A DNA stretch of 7,788 bases, taken from assembly GCA_964355945.1 (NCBI GenBank), contig CAYHGE010000118.1, positions 1 to 7,788 of the forward strand, written 5' to 3'. This stretch comes from CAIVAT01 sp964355945. Its GTDB lineage: Bacteria; Bacteroidota; Bacteroidia; Bacteroidales; FEN-979. Below the pieces are notes generated by a model, which was not told where the DNA came from, searched no databases, and worked only from the letters and a program-made list of their open reading frames with translations. The position numbers and the translations under genes are program-made. Positions 1 to 7,336 of this stretch are shown here, piece after piece (the stretch's first letter is position 1; each line of letters opens with the position of its first letter).

Positions 1-224
1 ACCGCGGAATGGTTTTCCAGGGATCCACACCCGACCTGTTCCGGCAGCATCTGAAATCGGCTATCAAATTTGTATTGCAGAACAACCGCAAACACAACCT
101 GCTCATTATCAAATCATGGAATGAGTGGGCCGAAGGCAACTACCTCGAACCGGATGTGCGCTGGGGGCGTCAATACCTGGATGCAATCAAAGATACATTA
201 CGTGAGATTAATTCTGCAGGATGA
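1..224 (+). CDS. WbsX-type (GH99-like) polysaccharide protein, C-terminal end only
   Basis: This is the last ~74 codons of a gene that begins left of the window. The reading frame is open from base 3 and ends at TGA 222-224; the ATG at 9 is internal, not a start. The visible part contains MVFQGSTPDLF followed by SWNEWAEGNYLEPD and then WGRQYLDAI. This is the characteristic C-terminal pattern of the WbsX family (Glyco_tran_WbsX, related in fold to GH99 enzymes), usually found in O-antigen and capsule clusters. Members are annotated as glycosyltransferases or GH99-like proteins, and the reaction of most is not established. The stop overlaps the start of the next gene (ATGA, 221-224), so the two are almost certainly co-transcribed and translationally coupled. 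The N-terminal bulk, including any catalytic residues, is outside the window. Family assignment is fairly sure; the substrate is unknown. Confidence 0.85.
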   Translation, partial: RGMVFQGSTPDLFRQHLKSAIKFVLQNNRKHNLLIIKSWNEWAEGNYLEPDVRWGRQYLDAIKDTLREINSAG

Positions 225-1366
225 CGGTGCCAAAAAAAATATTAATTGTCTATCCTCATAATTTCTATGAGCGGGAAAGTGGTGTCAACACACGTTTCTT
301 TGAATTTATCTCCCTGCTGAAAGAGATGGGGTTTGATACAGATCTCCTTGGTTTGAAGCATTTTAAAAGTTCCTGGAAAAATTTTAATGCCGGGAATTCG
401 AACCACCTGATCAACCATCTTTTTTTATATGATTTCAGAATCGGTTATCAGGTCCGGCGGCTTTTGGATTTCTTTTCGAACAGGAAAAACAGTTCTGTCA
501 GTTTGCTACCCGATTATGCTTTTCCCGGGATGATATCAAAGTTTAACAGCATCCTTCGAAACAACACCTATGATTTTGTGGTTGTAGGGTATGTTTACTG
601 GGCCAATCTTTTAAAAGAGAATTTACCGGGGAACCCGGTTAAAGTGCTGACGATGGAGGATTTCATTTCTCAGAAATTATATGAGAAATCACCCGGATCC
701 GCGGAAATGCAGGATTCCATCCAGGAAGAGATCGCCAGGGTCAACCTTTTTGACAGGGTGATCTGTTTATCCCATGAGGAGATGAAATTCTTCTCCGGCA
801 ATGCGCTGCATCCTGAATACTTTTTCATCCCGATCTTCATGGCCCGCCCTGACCGGACCGACTGTATAAAAAAGTATGATATTCTGTTTATCGGGGACGA
901 CAATGCGGATAACATCGAAGGACTGGATTGGTTTTTCACAAAGGTCTTCCCCCTGTTATCCCCTGAAATGAAAATTGTTGTCGTCGGGAAAATTGCCAGG
1001 TATGCCCCTGATCTCCCGGGGGTGACGAAGAAACATTATGTGTCAGGTGTTAGCGGGATTTACCCTGTGTGTAAAATTTCAATCAATCCATTGAAGCGGG
1101 GAACCGGGATGAAGGTGAAGGTTGTTGAATCACTGGCTTACGGAATCCCCATGGTTAACACTTCGAGGGGTCTTTGCGGAATGCCCCCGGGATATCTGGA
1201 TCAATTCATCGTTGCAGATGATCCGGAAGGTTTTGCTGGTGAAATTATGCGTTTGTTAACCAATCAGGAATGGTATGAGGAGCAATGCCTTCGGGCAAAA
1301 AAAATATTCGACGAACATTTTGCAACCAGCGTTGTAATGAAGGAACTGAACCGCGTTTTTTCCTAA
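221..1366 (+). CDS. GT-B glycosyltransferase, GT4 (group 1) type
   Basis: A 381-residue protein, a normal length for a cytoplasmic GT4 enzyme that moves a sugar from a nucleotide-sugar donor to a growing glycan. The N-terminal Rossmann half begins KKILIVYPHNFYERESGVNTR (residues 5-25), the usual opening strand and acceptor-side loop. The C-terminal half opens with YDILFIGDDNADNIEGLDWF (219-238) and KIVVVGK (251-257). It carries the donor-binding segment from NPLKRGTGMKVK into VVESLAYGIPMVNT (289-314). Glu303 matches the second Glu of the GT4 EX7E motif. The first Glu position is Thr295, as in the common PLRxGxGxxxK subgroup. No signal peptide or membrane segment is apparent. The start at 221 overlaps the upstream stop (ATGA) and places the first beta-strand correctly. 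The donor and acceptor sugars cannot be predicted from this. Confidence 0.88.
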   Translation: MTVPKKILIVYPHNFYERESGVNTRFFEFISLLKEMGFDTDLLGLKHFKSSWKNFNAGNSNHLINHLFLYDFRIGYQVRRLLDFFSNRKNSSVSLLPDYAFPGMISKFNSILRNNTYDFVVVGYVYWANLLKENLPGNPVKVLTMEDFISQKLYEKSPGSAEMQDSIQEEIARVNLFDRVICLSHEEMKFFSGNALHPEYFFIPIFMARPDRTDCIKKYDILFIGDDNADNIEGLDWFFTKVFPLLSPEMKIVVVGKIARYAPDLPGVTKKHYVSGVSGIYPVCKISINPLKRGTGMKVKVVESLAYGIPMVNTSRGLCGMPPGYLDQFIVADDPEGFAGEIMRLLTNQEWYEEQCLRAKKIFDEHFATSVVMKELNRVFS

Positions 1367-1406
1367 AAGTGAAGCAAGGTCATAAAGAAGGATTTTTTCC
1401 ATAATC

Positions 1407-2237
1407 ATGAATGATATAAAGCCAGTCATATCCATCGTTACCGTTGTGCTGAACAATGCAGCAGGATTCCATAAGACTGCAGACAGCGTGGCTGGTCTGG
1501 ACTATCCATCCATTGAGTTCATTGTAATCGATGGCGGTTCTTCCGATGGTACACTCCGGGTTATTGAAGAATACGCCAGCCACATTAAGATCAGGGTTTC
1601 GGAACCCGACCGCGGAATTTATGATGCCATGAACAAGGGAATCCGGTTTGCCACAGGAGAATGGATCATTTTTATGAATGCCGGGGATGTTTTTGCTGAT
1701 CCGGGGGTCATTTCCAGGATTTTTGATGGTAACCTGGGAAAAGAAGACCTGATTTACGGAGACAGTATTGCTGATTATAACCGTTTCTGCGTTCTTCAAA
1801 AGGCAAGTCCGGAGGACTCCCTCTGGAAGGGCATGCCCTTCTGCCACCAGGCGATGCTTGCCCGCACTTCCATCTTGAAATCACACGGATTTTCACTTGC
1901 ATACCCCATTGCTGCCGATTTCGACCTGGTTTACAGGATGCATAGTGAGCATCGGAGTTTTCACTATTTTCCTCAACCAGTTTGCATCATCAACGTAACC
2001 GGACTTTCCAATCAGCACTATCTTCAGTCGTGGAAAGAACGGTACAGGATTTACAAAGCTCACGGGGATATCTCGGTAAAGGGGAAGTTGTATTATAGGT
2101 ATTTGTGGATGTTGTTTGTCTTCACCCGGTTGTTATACCTTGTTTTACCTCAACCATCGGCACAATCGATCGTGAAGTTCAGGAATCGAAAAAACATCAT
2201 TGAAATAGAAACAAAAAGCATGAATGATGAACTTTAA
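1407..2237 (+). CDS. GT2 family glycosyltransferase, WcaE-like pattern
   Basis: A 276-residue GT-A enzyme of family 2. Visible motifs are the N-terminal strand ISIVTVVLNN (8-17), the nucleotide-binding IDGGSSDGT (41-49), SEPDRGIYDAMNKGI (65-79), the metal-binding DXD-equivalent NAGD (91-94), the acceptor-side PFCHQAML (144-151), and ADFDLVYRM (170-178), which likely holds the catalytic base. The SEPD-GIYDAMNKG and N-x-GD combination resembles colanic-acid WcaE, so NAGD in place of DXD is normal for this subgroup. A short hydrophobic stretch near 231-248 may sit on the membrane. It follows the GT4 gene after 40 nt. A purine-rich AAGAAGGA (1385-1392) lies 14 nt before the ATG, rather far for a Shine-Dalgarno site. 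It overlaps the next gene by 14 nt. It likely adds one sugar to the lipid-linked repeat unit; the sugar is unknown. Confidence 0.88.
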   Translation: MNDIKPVISIVTVVLNNAAGFHKTADSVAGLDYPSIEFIVIDGGSSDGTLRVIEEYASHIKIRVSEPDRGIYDAMNKGIRFATGEWIIFMNAGDVFADPGVISRIFDGNLGKEDLIYGDSIADYNRFCVLQKASPEDSLWKGMPFCHQAMLARTSILKSHGFSLAYPIAADFDLVYRMHSEHRSFHYFPQPVCIINVTGLSNQHYLQSWKERYRIYKAHGDISVKGKLYYRYLWMLFVFTRLLYLVLPQPSAQSIVKFRNRKNIIEIETKSMNDEL

Positions 2238-3285
2238 GGACCACATCCAGCGAAGGATGGCACGGATCTACCTTCGGTACGTCTCGGTTCTTTTCTGTGT
2301 TGTTGCAGCGATTTCACTTTCGTTCAAGCGACCCGGGAAAAGGGCGGAGAAACGCCTTCTCGTCCTGAAACCGGATGCCATCGGGGATTATATCCTGTTC
2401 CGGAACTTCCTGAAGTTGATTCGTGAAAGTGATAAATACCGCGACCATCATATTACTTTTTGCGGAAATGCTGCATACAGGGAGTTCGCCGTGCATTTTG
2501 ACAGCGATTCGGTCAACGAATTCATCTGGATTGACAAAAGCCGCATCTATCTTGACCTGCCATACTATGTGCGCCTTGCCGGTGAACTTTACCAGCAGTA
2601 TTCTGTTACGATTCACGCATCGAGATCACGGGAGTTGCTCTTCGACTATTTTGCAAAGATATCTTCTCCGCAGGAACGGATCAGCCATAACGGTGACACG
2701 GTAAATATTCTTGGGCCATATAAAAAGATATCTGATCGTTGGTATTCCCGGCTCATCTGTTCCGGTGATGTGTTTTCATTTGAGTTCGATGCNNNNNNNN
2801 NNNNNNNNNNNNNNNNNNNNNNNNNNNNNNNNNNNNNNNNNNNNNNNNNNNNNNNNNNNNNNNNNNNNNNNNNNNNNNNNNNNNNNNNNNNNCAGAAACT
2901 GGCAGGTGAAATCATGCAACTGAGTCACCATAAACTTGTTGATTTAACCGGGAAAACCCCCCTGAAGCATCTCCCGGCAGTCATCTCCAAAGCCCGCCTG
3001 CTGGTAACCAACGATACGATGGCCGTGCATATCGGTGCTGCGTTGGGTGTGCCGGTTGTGGTGATCTCCCAGATGAACCACTATGGGCGGTTTGTTCCAT
3101 ATCCAAAGGAAAAGGGTATTGTCATGGAATGTGTAATCCCACTTGATTTTCAGAAGGAGGATAAGCGTTTGCTGACTGAAAGGTTTCAAAATGGTTCAGA
3201 AGTTGATATCAACCTAATTACAGTTGATCAGGTAATTGACGCCGTTGAGCGGACGCTTCAAGGTAATTCACTGGTTGATAATTAA
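2224..3285 (+). CDS. GT9 family (heptosyltransferase-like) glycosyltransferase, interrupted by assembly gap
   Basis: A GT-B enzyme of family 9, the family of ADP-heptose:LPS heptosyltransferases, which also occurs with other sugars in polysaccharide clusters. Residues 1-40 form an N-terminal extension with a hydrophobic patch (about 19-34). The fold begins at LLVLKPDAIGDYILFRNFL (45-63), which has the family's GD pair (Gly54, Asp55). After the gap, DLTGKTPLKHLPAVISKA (240-257) and VTNDTMAVHIGAALGVPVVV (261-280) are the typical C-terminal GT9 donor-site motifs. Codons 190-223 are N; the frame is the same on both sides, giving a nominal 353 residues, but the true length is unknown. The segment usually containing the HPGxxxxxKxWP-like region is missing. 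Translation starts at 2224 or the adjacent ATG 2227, inside the end of the upstream gene, which suggests coupling. Family sure; heptose specificity not supported. Confidence 0.88.
   Translation: MMNFKDHIQRRMARIYLRYVSVLFCVVAAISLSFKRPGKRAEKRLLVLKPDAIGDYILFRNFLKLIRESDKYRDHHITFCGNAAYREFAVHFDSDSVNEFIWIDKSRIYLDLPYYVRLAGELYQQYSVTIHASRSRELLFDYFAKISSPQERISHNGDTVNILGPYKKISDRWYSRLICSGDVFSFEFDXXXXXXXXXXXXXXXXXXXXXXXXXXXXXXXXXXQKLAGEIMQLSHHKLVDLTGKTPLKHLPAVISKARLLVTNDTMAVHIGAALGVPVVVISQMNHYGRFVPYPKEKGIVMECVIPLDFQKEDKRLLTERFQNGSEVDINLITVDQVIDAVERTLQGNSLVDN
2793..2892. other. Assembly gap (100 N) inside the GT9 gene
   Basis: Exactly 100 consecutive N. A round number like this is the conventional scaffolding placeholder for a gap of unknown size. 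Coding sequence of one GT9 protein is recognisable on both sides, so the gap interrupts one gene rather than joining unrelated DNA. The two sides happen to stay in frame, which does not prove that the length is right. Confidence 0.97.
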
Positions 3286-3291
3286 TTCAGG

Positions 3292-4068
3292 ATGTCCGCA
3301 CAAAAAACAATATCGATCATCACACCCTCCTTTAATCAGGCGGAGTTCATTGAACGAACGCTGGAAAGCATTCATGCCCAGCAGGTGGATGTTCCGGTTG
3401 AGCACCTTGTGATCGACGGGGGCTCCACAGATGGCACCCTCGATATCCTCAGAAAATACAATGGGAAAATAAGGTTTGTCTCAGAACCTGACCGGGGCAT
3501 GCAGGATGCCCTGAATAAGGGGTTTGGCATGGCCTCCGGAGATATTATCGGATGGCTCAATTCCGACGACATCTGTCTTCCGGGAACATTGCAAAAAGTT
3601 TCGTCTTATTTTGACCTGCACCCCGATTGTTTGTGGCTCTACGGAAATTGCCGCATGGTGGATGAGCATGACCGGGAGATCAGGAAATGGATTACGGCTT
3701 ATAAGAATAAATTAGCCGCAAAATACAGCTATGAAAGCCTTCTGACAGAGAATTTCATCTCCCAGCCTGCGGTGTATGTCAGGCGAAGCGCATTGCAGGC
3801 AGCTGGTCCGATCGACCTGGGGTTGCCCACCGCCATGGATTATGACTTATGGCTCAGGCTGGCCAAACTCGGCAAACCCGGCTACATTGCCGAAGATCTT
3901 GCCTGTTTCAGGGTGCACGGCCAGTCGATCAGTGCTAAAAATTACCGGAAACAGTTTGAAGAACAGTACCAGATCCATCTGCGATATGACCGGAATCCCT
4001 GGCGGCTCTTCAAACACCGGGTGAAAATCAGGCTGATCGTTTTCGCATACTGGCTTCTCTCAAGTTGA
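3292..4068 (+). CDS. GT2 family glycosyltransferase
   Basis: A 258-residue family 2 GT-A enzyme with all core motifs. It opens with ISIITPSFNQAEFIERTLES (7-26), followed by the nucleotide-binding IDGGSTDGT (41-49), SEPDRGMQDALNKG (64-77), and the metal-binding LNSDD (89-93), a standard DXD equivalent. FISQPAVYVRR (155-165) and MDYDLWLRL (182-190) form the acceptor side and likely catalytic base; RVHGQSIS (207-214) is a common C-terminal signature of this subgroup. No membrane segment is evident, so it should act in the cytoplasm on a lipid-linked acceptor. It starts 6 nt after the GT9 stop and is the last gene of the + strand operon. It shares its overall motif layout with the GT2 enzyme at 1407, but its DXD box and C-terminus differ, so the two probably make different linkages. 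The sugar is unknown. Confidence 0.9.
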   Translation: MSAQKTISIITPSFNQAEFIERTLESIHAQQVDVPVEHLVIDGGSTDGTLDILRKYNGKIRFVSEPDRGMQDALNKGFGMASGDIIGWLNSDDICLPGTLQKVSSYFDLHPDCLWLYGNCRMVDEHDREIRKWITAYKNKLAAKYSYESLLTENFISQPAVYVRRSALQAAGPIDLGLPTAMDYDLWLRLAKLGKPGYIAEDLACFRVHGQSISAKNYRKQFEEQYQIHLRYDRNPWRLFKHRVKIRLIVFAYWLLSS

Positions 4069-4195
4069 TTTACGATTTGACGATTGACGATTGCAGATTG
4101 TATTGTTTGATTTACGATTTACGATTGATGTGCACTAATCGTCAATCGGTTAATCGTAAATTTATTCGTAAATCGTAAATCGTCCAATCGTAAAT
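4068..4195. repeat. Inverted and direct AATCGTAAAT repeat patch between convergent operons
   Basis: The word ATTTACGATT occurs exactly at 4068-4077, 4110-4119 and 4117-4126. Its reverse complement AATCGTAAAT occurs at 4152-4161, 4171-4180 and 4186-4195. Longer paired arms are 4068-4085 with 4178-4195 (17 of 18 match), 4109-4124 with 4166-4181 (16 of 16), and 4081-4092 with 4137-4148 (12 of 12). These pairings partly compete with one another. The left copies all point one way and the right copies the other, giving an extended imperfect palindrome. It begins at the last base of the GT2 stop codon and ends 9 nt before the stop of the opposite-strand gene. The position suits a bidirectional terminator or mRNA-end hairpin, but there is no long T-run. 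Similar simple intergenic repeats are, from memory, common in Bacteroidota genomes. Confidence 0.85.
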
Positions 4196-4204
4196 GGATA
4201 CAGA

Positions 4205-5089
4205 TTATGCATGCTGATTTCTCCGGATGAGCGACAACTGTTCAGCAATCAAACCAAGCAGAAATAGCAATATCCCCATGATCACACCAAGCAAACTGCC
4301 TATGCTGAGCCCCCTGCCTTCAATCAGCAGCGGGAGCCCCCAGATGGCAGTGAGACCAAAACAGAGCAGTGATAACGGCAGAAATATCTTCATCGGGTTA
4401 AACAGGATGACGATGTGGAGGATCTCCATCACTGTTTGAAAAGCCGTTTGAAATCCGATGGTGCTTTTTCCGGTGGTTCTTTCCTTAATGCTGATGGGCT
4501 CCTCCAGTACCAGGTGGCGGTTGTTGATAAATACCAGGGTGATCACATCGCTGAACGACATGGTATCGGTAGTAAGGAAAAGATATTTTTTTGCAAGGTC
4601 GGTGCGGTAGATTTTCATTCCTGAGTTGATGTCGTGAACCGGAACAGTCATCATGATGTTGGCAATCAGGCGAATGATGCTTTTTCCGACTCCCCTGACA
4701 TGGGAAGAAGACTTGAGACCTTTCCGCGATCCAACAACCATGTCGGCATCATTTTCCATCAACCGGCGACGCAGTTTGTCTATATCTTCCAGGTAATGCT
4801 GGCCATCGGCATCGAAGGTGATGAGATACTCGGTTTCACACTCCCTGATCCCCGATTTGATGGCAGCCCCATAGCCTTTATTCAACTTATGGTGTATGAC
4901 TTTCAGAAGAGGTTCCTGATCAAAACCCTTCAGGTACTCCTTTGTCTGGTCATGTGACCCATCATTGACAAGAATGATCTGCCAGCCGTTTTCCCTGCAA
5001 TGTTCAATCAGCGGCGGCAGAAAAACCGTAAGGTTATCCACCTCGTTGAACGCAGGAATAATAACCGTAAGCTGAAATTCAGATTGCAT
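4205..5089 (-). CDS. DPM1-like GT2 glycosyltransferase (polyprenyl-phosphate sugar synthase type) with two C-terminal TM segments
   Basis: A 294-residue protein. The GT-A domain (about 7-225) has LTVIIPAFNEVDNL (7-20), the nucleotide-binding VNDGSHDQT (41-49), KGYGAAIKSGI (71-81), the metal-binding DADGQH (93-98), and VHDINSGMKIYR (151-162). This is the pattern of dolichol-phosphate mannose synthase-like and ArnC/GtrB-like enzymes, which move a sugar from a nucleotide donor onto a polyprenyl phosphate at the cytoplasmic face of the inner membrane. Two hydrophobic segments (about 233-255 and 262-284) would anchor the C-terminus, as in GtrB-like members. It lies 10 nt downstream of the DUF2142 gene on the same strand, so the two are co-transcribed. 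The upstream bases are AT-rich with no Shine-Dalgarno site, usual for Bacteroidota. The product may serve the neighbouring membrane protein. The sugar (mannose, glucose or other) cannot be read from the motifs. Confidence 0.9.
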   Translation of the reverse strand: MQSEFQLTVIIPAFNEVDNLTVFLPPLIEHCRENGWQIILVNDGSHDQTKEYLKGFDQEPLLKVIHHKLNKGYGAAIKSGIRECETEYLITFDADGQHYLEDIDKLRRRLMENDADMVVGSRKGLKSSSHVRGVGKSIIRLIANIMMTVPVHDINSGMKIYRTDLAKKYLFLTTDTMSFSDVITLVFINNRHLVLEEPISIKERTTGKSTIGFQTAFQTVMEILHIVILFNPMKIFLPLSLLCFGLTAIWGLPLLIEGRGLSIGSLLGVIMGILLFLLGLIAEQLSLIRRNQHA

Positions 5090-5099
5090 TATATTTATA

Positions 5100-7244
5100 T
5101 TAAGTTGCGATATTATAATAGCGTATCAGCATGATATAAATTGAATACAGCAGGGTGAAAACGCAAAATCCGATCAGGAAAATGTATAATGTTTTGTCGA
5201 AGAGCTGCTCCTTTTCCTGTATCTCCTGGTAAATTGCAGGTTTTAACTTGACCTTCGCCTTGTTGTATTCCGATCTCCGCATGCTGAAAAGCAAGTTAAG
5301 CAGCGGATTAAGATACTTGTTGTAGAACAGCATGAAAAAGAGCGGCGCCATGGGGATAAAGTACCGTCCCTGAACGCCGAACACACGGTCCCTGCCCGGC
5401 TTTGTGGCATAGATATACATGGCGCTTTCAACAATGATAAATGTAATGACCAGCAGGAGGAACAGCAGGGTTTTTTTCGGCAAACCTAGCCTTACATTTT
5501 CACCAGACAGCACCAGGGCTGCCATCAGCATCAGTATCAGGTAGGACCAGGTAAGGATGTCGGGAAGTTCGACATCGATCCATCCGAGAACTCCGACGAA
5601 ACTCTTTAAAATGTATGACCTGTAATAGTCAAATCCACTTTTGACAATCAGTTTTAAATAGGCAGGGATATCACTTTTAATAAGTTTTATCTGGTCGTCA
5701 GGTCTGATAACCGGCAGCGGGGTGGTGTCGGATGGAGCCGCAGCTGCAACCTCCGGGGTTGTGTTATTTCCGGAGAAATAATCCATTGCAACCGGACCAC
5801 CTTTATAGATGATCAAGGCAAAGACAACCACACCAATCGAAATCATGATGTACTTATAGAGTTTGCCAAATTTTTTCCCGGGGATAAAAAAGAATAGCGA
5901 CCCCAGAATAAAATAGGGAGGTTTGCAAAAGAGCAGGAGTAATACCAGCAAGGCCATGACGACCAGGTCTTTCCATACGATTTTTCGTTCGCATGCATAA
6001 GCGTAGTAAAAGAAAACGGCAATGGTCAGAAATGACAGGCTGATGGTGAGACTGTCGTACGACAACGACCCGAACAGGAACAAGGTTTTGGGCATTAAGG
6101 CCAGAAGCAGAAAGATCCATTTAAACTGCGGGATGATCCTGATGGCAAAAAACAGGAGAAGAATGGAAATAAGCAGGTTGAAAATCCTTCCCAGGTACAT
6201 AAGTGCCAATGGTGAGGAGTCGGTTATTCGGCCGGCAAATATCCCCAGGGCCTGAGGAATATAGGGAAGCGTATATGCAGGAGGTGAGACAGCAGCTCTC
6301 TTGCCGGGTTCAAGTTTAACGCCGAGATGACTTTTAATCTCGGACATACTCGTTTTCTCACCGGCTAAAAAATGCAAATGTCCGAAAATCGAATCCAATT
6401 TTACCATGGATGCCGGTCCTGTGTTATTATGCCTGGTAAAGTCGAATTCGGAAATCTGGTATGCCCTTGAAAAATGGCTTCCTTCATCGGGAACCTGCAA
6501 TGGGGGCGTGATAAAGGCGAAAACTGTCGATGCAGGAACTGCAATGAAAATAAATACCCACTCCGGCAGGATCCTGATGCGGGCAAGTATTGACCGGATC
6601 TGCGAAAACCATATAATAAGACAAGACAGAACCACACACAGGAAGTAGAGGAAGATTTTCAGCAGCCAGAACTGGCTGGAGTCATTTCCATACGTGCGTA
6701 ACATGAGACTTCCGTTGTATTTTCGAACCTTGTTTTTCATGGATCCGATCAGGTCACTCCCGGTAACCTGAGAAACATAGAGCTGACCTATCGAGTCGGT
6801 TTGGTTATACAGTGGTGAAACCGTGTTGTTCTGGGTGCCATCATTCGAAAACAGAAGGAGATGCACCATCTTTCCTGTTCCGATAAAGATCGGATGTTCA
6901 AACCGGAAGGATGTAAGTGTCGCATCCTTGATATCGACTGCGGAGAGACTTTTTTTATAGAGCTCCTTGTAATTGGCATCCAGGAGGAGAAATGTGATTT
7001 CATTGTTGTTACTCCTCCCTCCGTGTGAAAAAACCAGATCAACGCCACTCAGATAATCTTTGATGACAGTAATATCCTGGATGATGAGATTCCCTTTGAA
7101 AATACCTTCCATAATCCCTGCCATTCGCGACTCCGTTGACCGGGTAGGTGTTATTGAGTGTGGATTAATCCGGATCAGGGAAATGGTAACGACAGAAATC
7201 AACAAAAACAGAATTCCGATAATTGCACGGGTAATTTGACGCAT
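5100..7244 (-). CDS. DUF2142 multi-pass membrane protein, putative GT-C-like glycosyltransferase
   Basis: A 714-residue integral membrane protein. It has an N-terminal membrane segment (about 7-24) and a soluble, strand-rich domain of about 165 residues (25-190) likely outside the cytoplasm. A second membrane segment (about 193-213) precedes the DUF2142 region, with many hydrophobic helices between 228 and 705. The DUF2142 signature PPLQVPDEGSHFSRAYQIS (247-265) follows a membrane helix, and VQGRYFIPMAPLFF (624-637) is the conserved C-terminal motif. The acidic DE pair (253-254) recalls the catalytic acidic residues of GT-C enzymes that use polyprenyl-linked sugars. The family's activity is not established, so the role is inferred. 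A Pro/Ala/Thr-rich loop (495-511) looks disordered. At 714 residues it is longer than many DUF2142 proteins because of the N-terminal domain. It is the first gene of a two-gene operon with the DPM1-like enzyme. The start at 7244 gives a suitable membrane-insertion N-terminus. Confidence 0.85.
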   Translation of the reverse strand: MRQITRAIIGILFLLISVVTISLIRINPHSITPTRSTESRMAGIMEGIFKGNLIIQDITVIKDYLSGVDLVFSHGGRSNNNEITFLLLDANYKELYKKSLSAVDIKDATLTSFRFEHPIFIGTGKMVHLLLFSNDGTQNNTVSPLYNQTDSIGQLYVSQVTGSDLIGSMKNKVRKYNGSLMLRTYGNDSSQFWLLKIFLYFLCVVLSCLIIWFSQIRSILARIRILPEWVFIFIAVPASTVFAFITPPLQVPDEGSHFSRAYQISEFDFTRHNNTGPASMVKLDSIFGHLHFLAGEKTSMSEIKSHLGVKLEPGKRAAVSPPAYTLPYIPQALGIFAGRITDSSPLALMYLGRIFNLLISILLLFFAIRIIPQFKWIFLLLALMPKTLFLFGSLSYDSLTISLSFLTIAVFFYYAYACERKIVWKDLVVMALLVLLLLFCKPPYFILGSLFFFIPGKKFGKLYKYIMISIGVVVFALIIYKGGPVAMDYFSGNNTTPEVAAAAPSDTTPLPVIRPDDQIKLIKSDIPAYLKLIVKSGFDYYRSYILKSFVGVLGWIDVELPDILTWSYLILMLMAALVLSGENVRLGLPKKTLLFLLLVITFIIVESAMYIYATKPGRDRVFGVQGRYFIPMAPLFFMLFYNKYLNPLLNLLFSMRRSEYNKAKVKLKPAIYQEIQEKEQLFDKTLYIFLIGFCVFTLLYSIYIMLIRYYNIAT

Positions 7245-7282
7245 TGTTTGATGTAATAATTTGTTAAATAGTTTGTTATGTT

Positions 7283-7311
7283 AAAAAAACGCAACCTTTA
7301 CAAGAGGTTGC
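7283..7311 (-). terminator. Hairpin plus T-run in the leader of the DUF2142 operon (possible attenuator)
   Basis: Read on the - strand, a 7-bp perfect stem GCAACCT/AGGTTGC (7311-7305 and 7297-7291) with a 7-nt loop is followed by one G and seven T (7289-7283). This is the form of an intrinsic terminator. On the + strand the stem is not followed by T residues, so it should act leftward. No gene on the - strand precedes it within the window; it lies 38 nt before the DUF2142 start. It may therefore be an attenuator in that gene's 5' leader, or it may block antisense transcription. The stem is short, with four G-C pairs, so activity is uncertain. Confidence 0.5.
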
Positions 7312-7336
7312 CAAACACAGATTCATGCAAAATTGA

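Noticed and set aside
9..11. ATG at 9 as the start of a small independent gene
   Set aside because: The frame is open to the left edge and the protein is clearly the C-terminal end of a WbsX-type protein, so this Met is internal.
91..94. Idea of an inactivated GT2 enzyme from the NAGD box (codons 91-94 of the gene starting at 1407) replacing DXD
   Set aside because: WcaE-like GT2 enzymes normally carry N-x-GD here, so it is a subgroup feature and not a lesion. Coordinates given are residue numbers.
1380..1902. - strand open frames of 155 and 64 codons opposite the WcaE-like GT2 gene
   Set aside because: Shadow frames; the + strand frame carries all GT2 motifs in order and fits the operon.
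4068..4195. Possible CRISPR array from repeated ATTTACGATT words
   Set aside because: Copies are short, in both orientations, overlapping in places, and lack regular unique spacers; no cas genes are nearby.
4227..4957. Open + strand frames (70, 69 and 107 codons) opposite the DPM1-like gene
   Set aside because: They are antisense to a well-supported GT2 gene with conserved motifs, and their translations show no recognisable domain.
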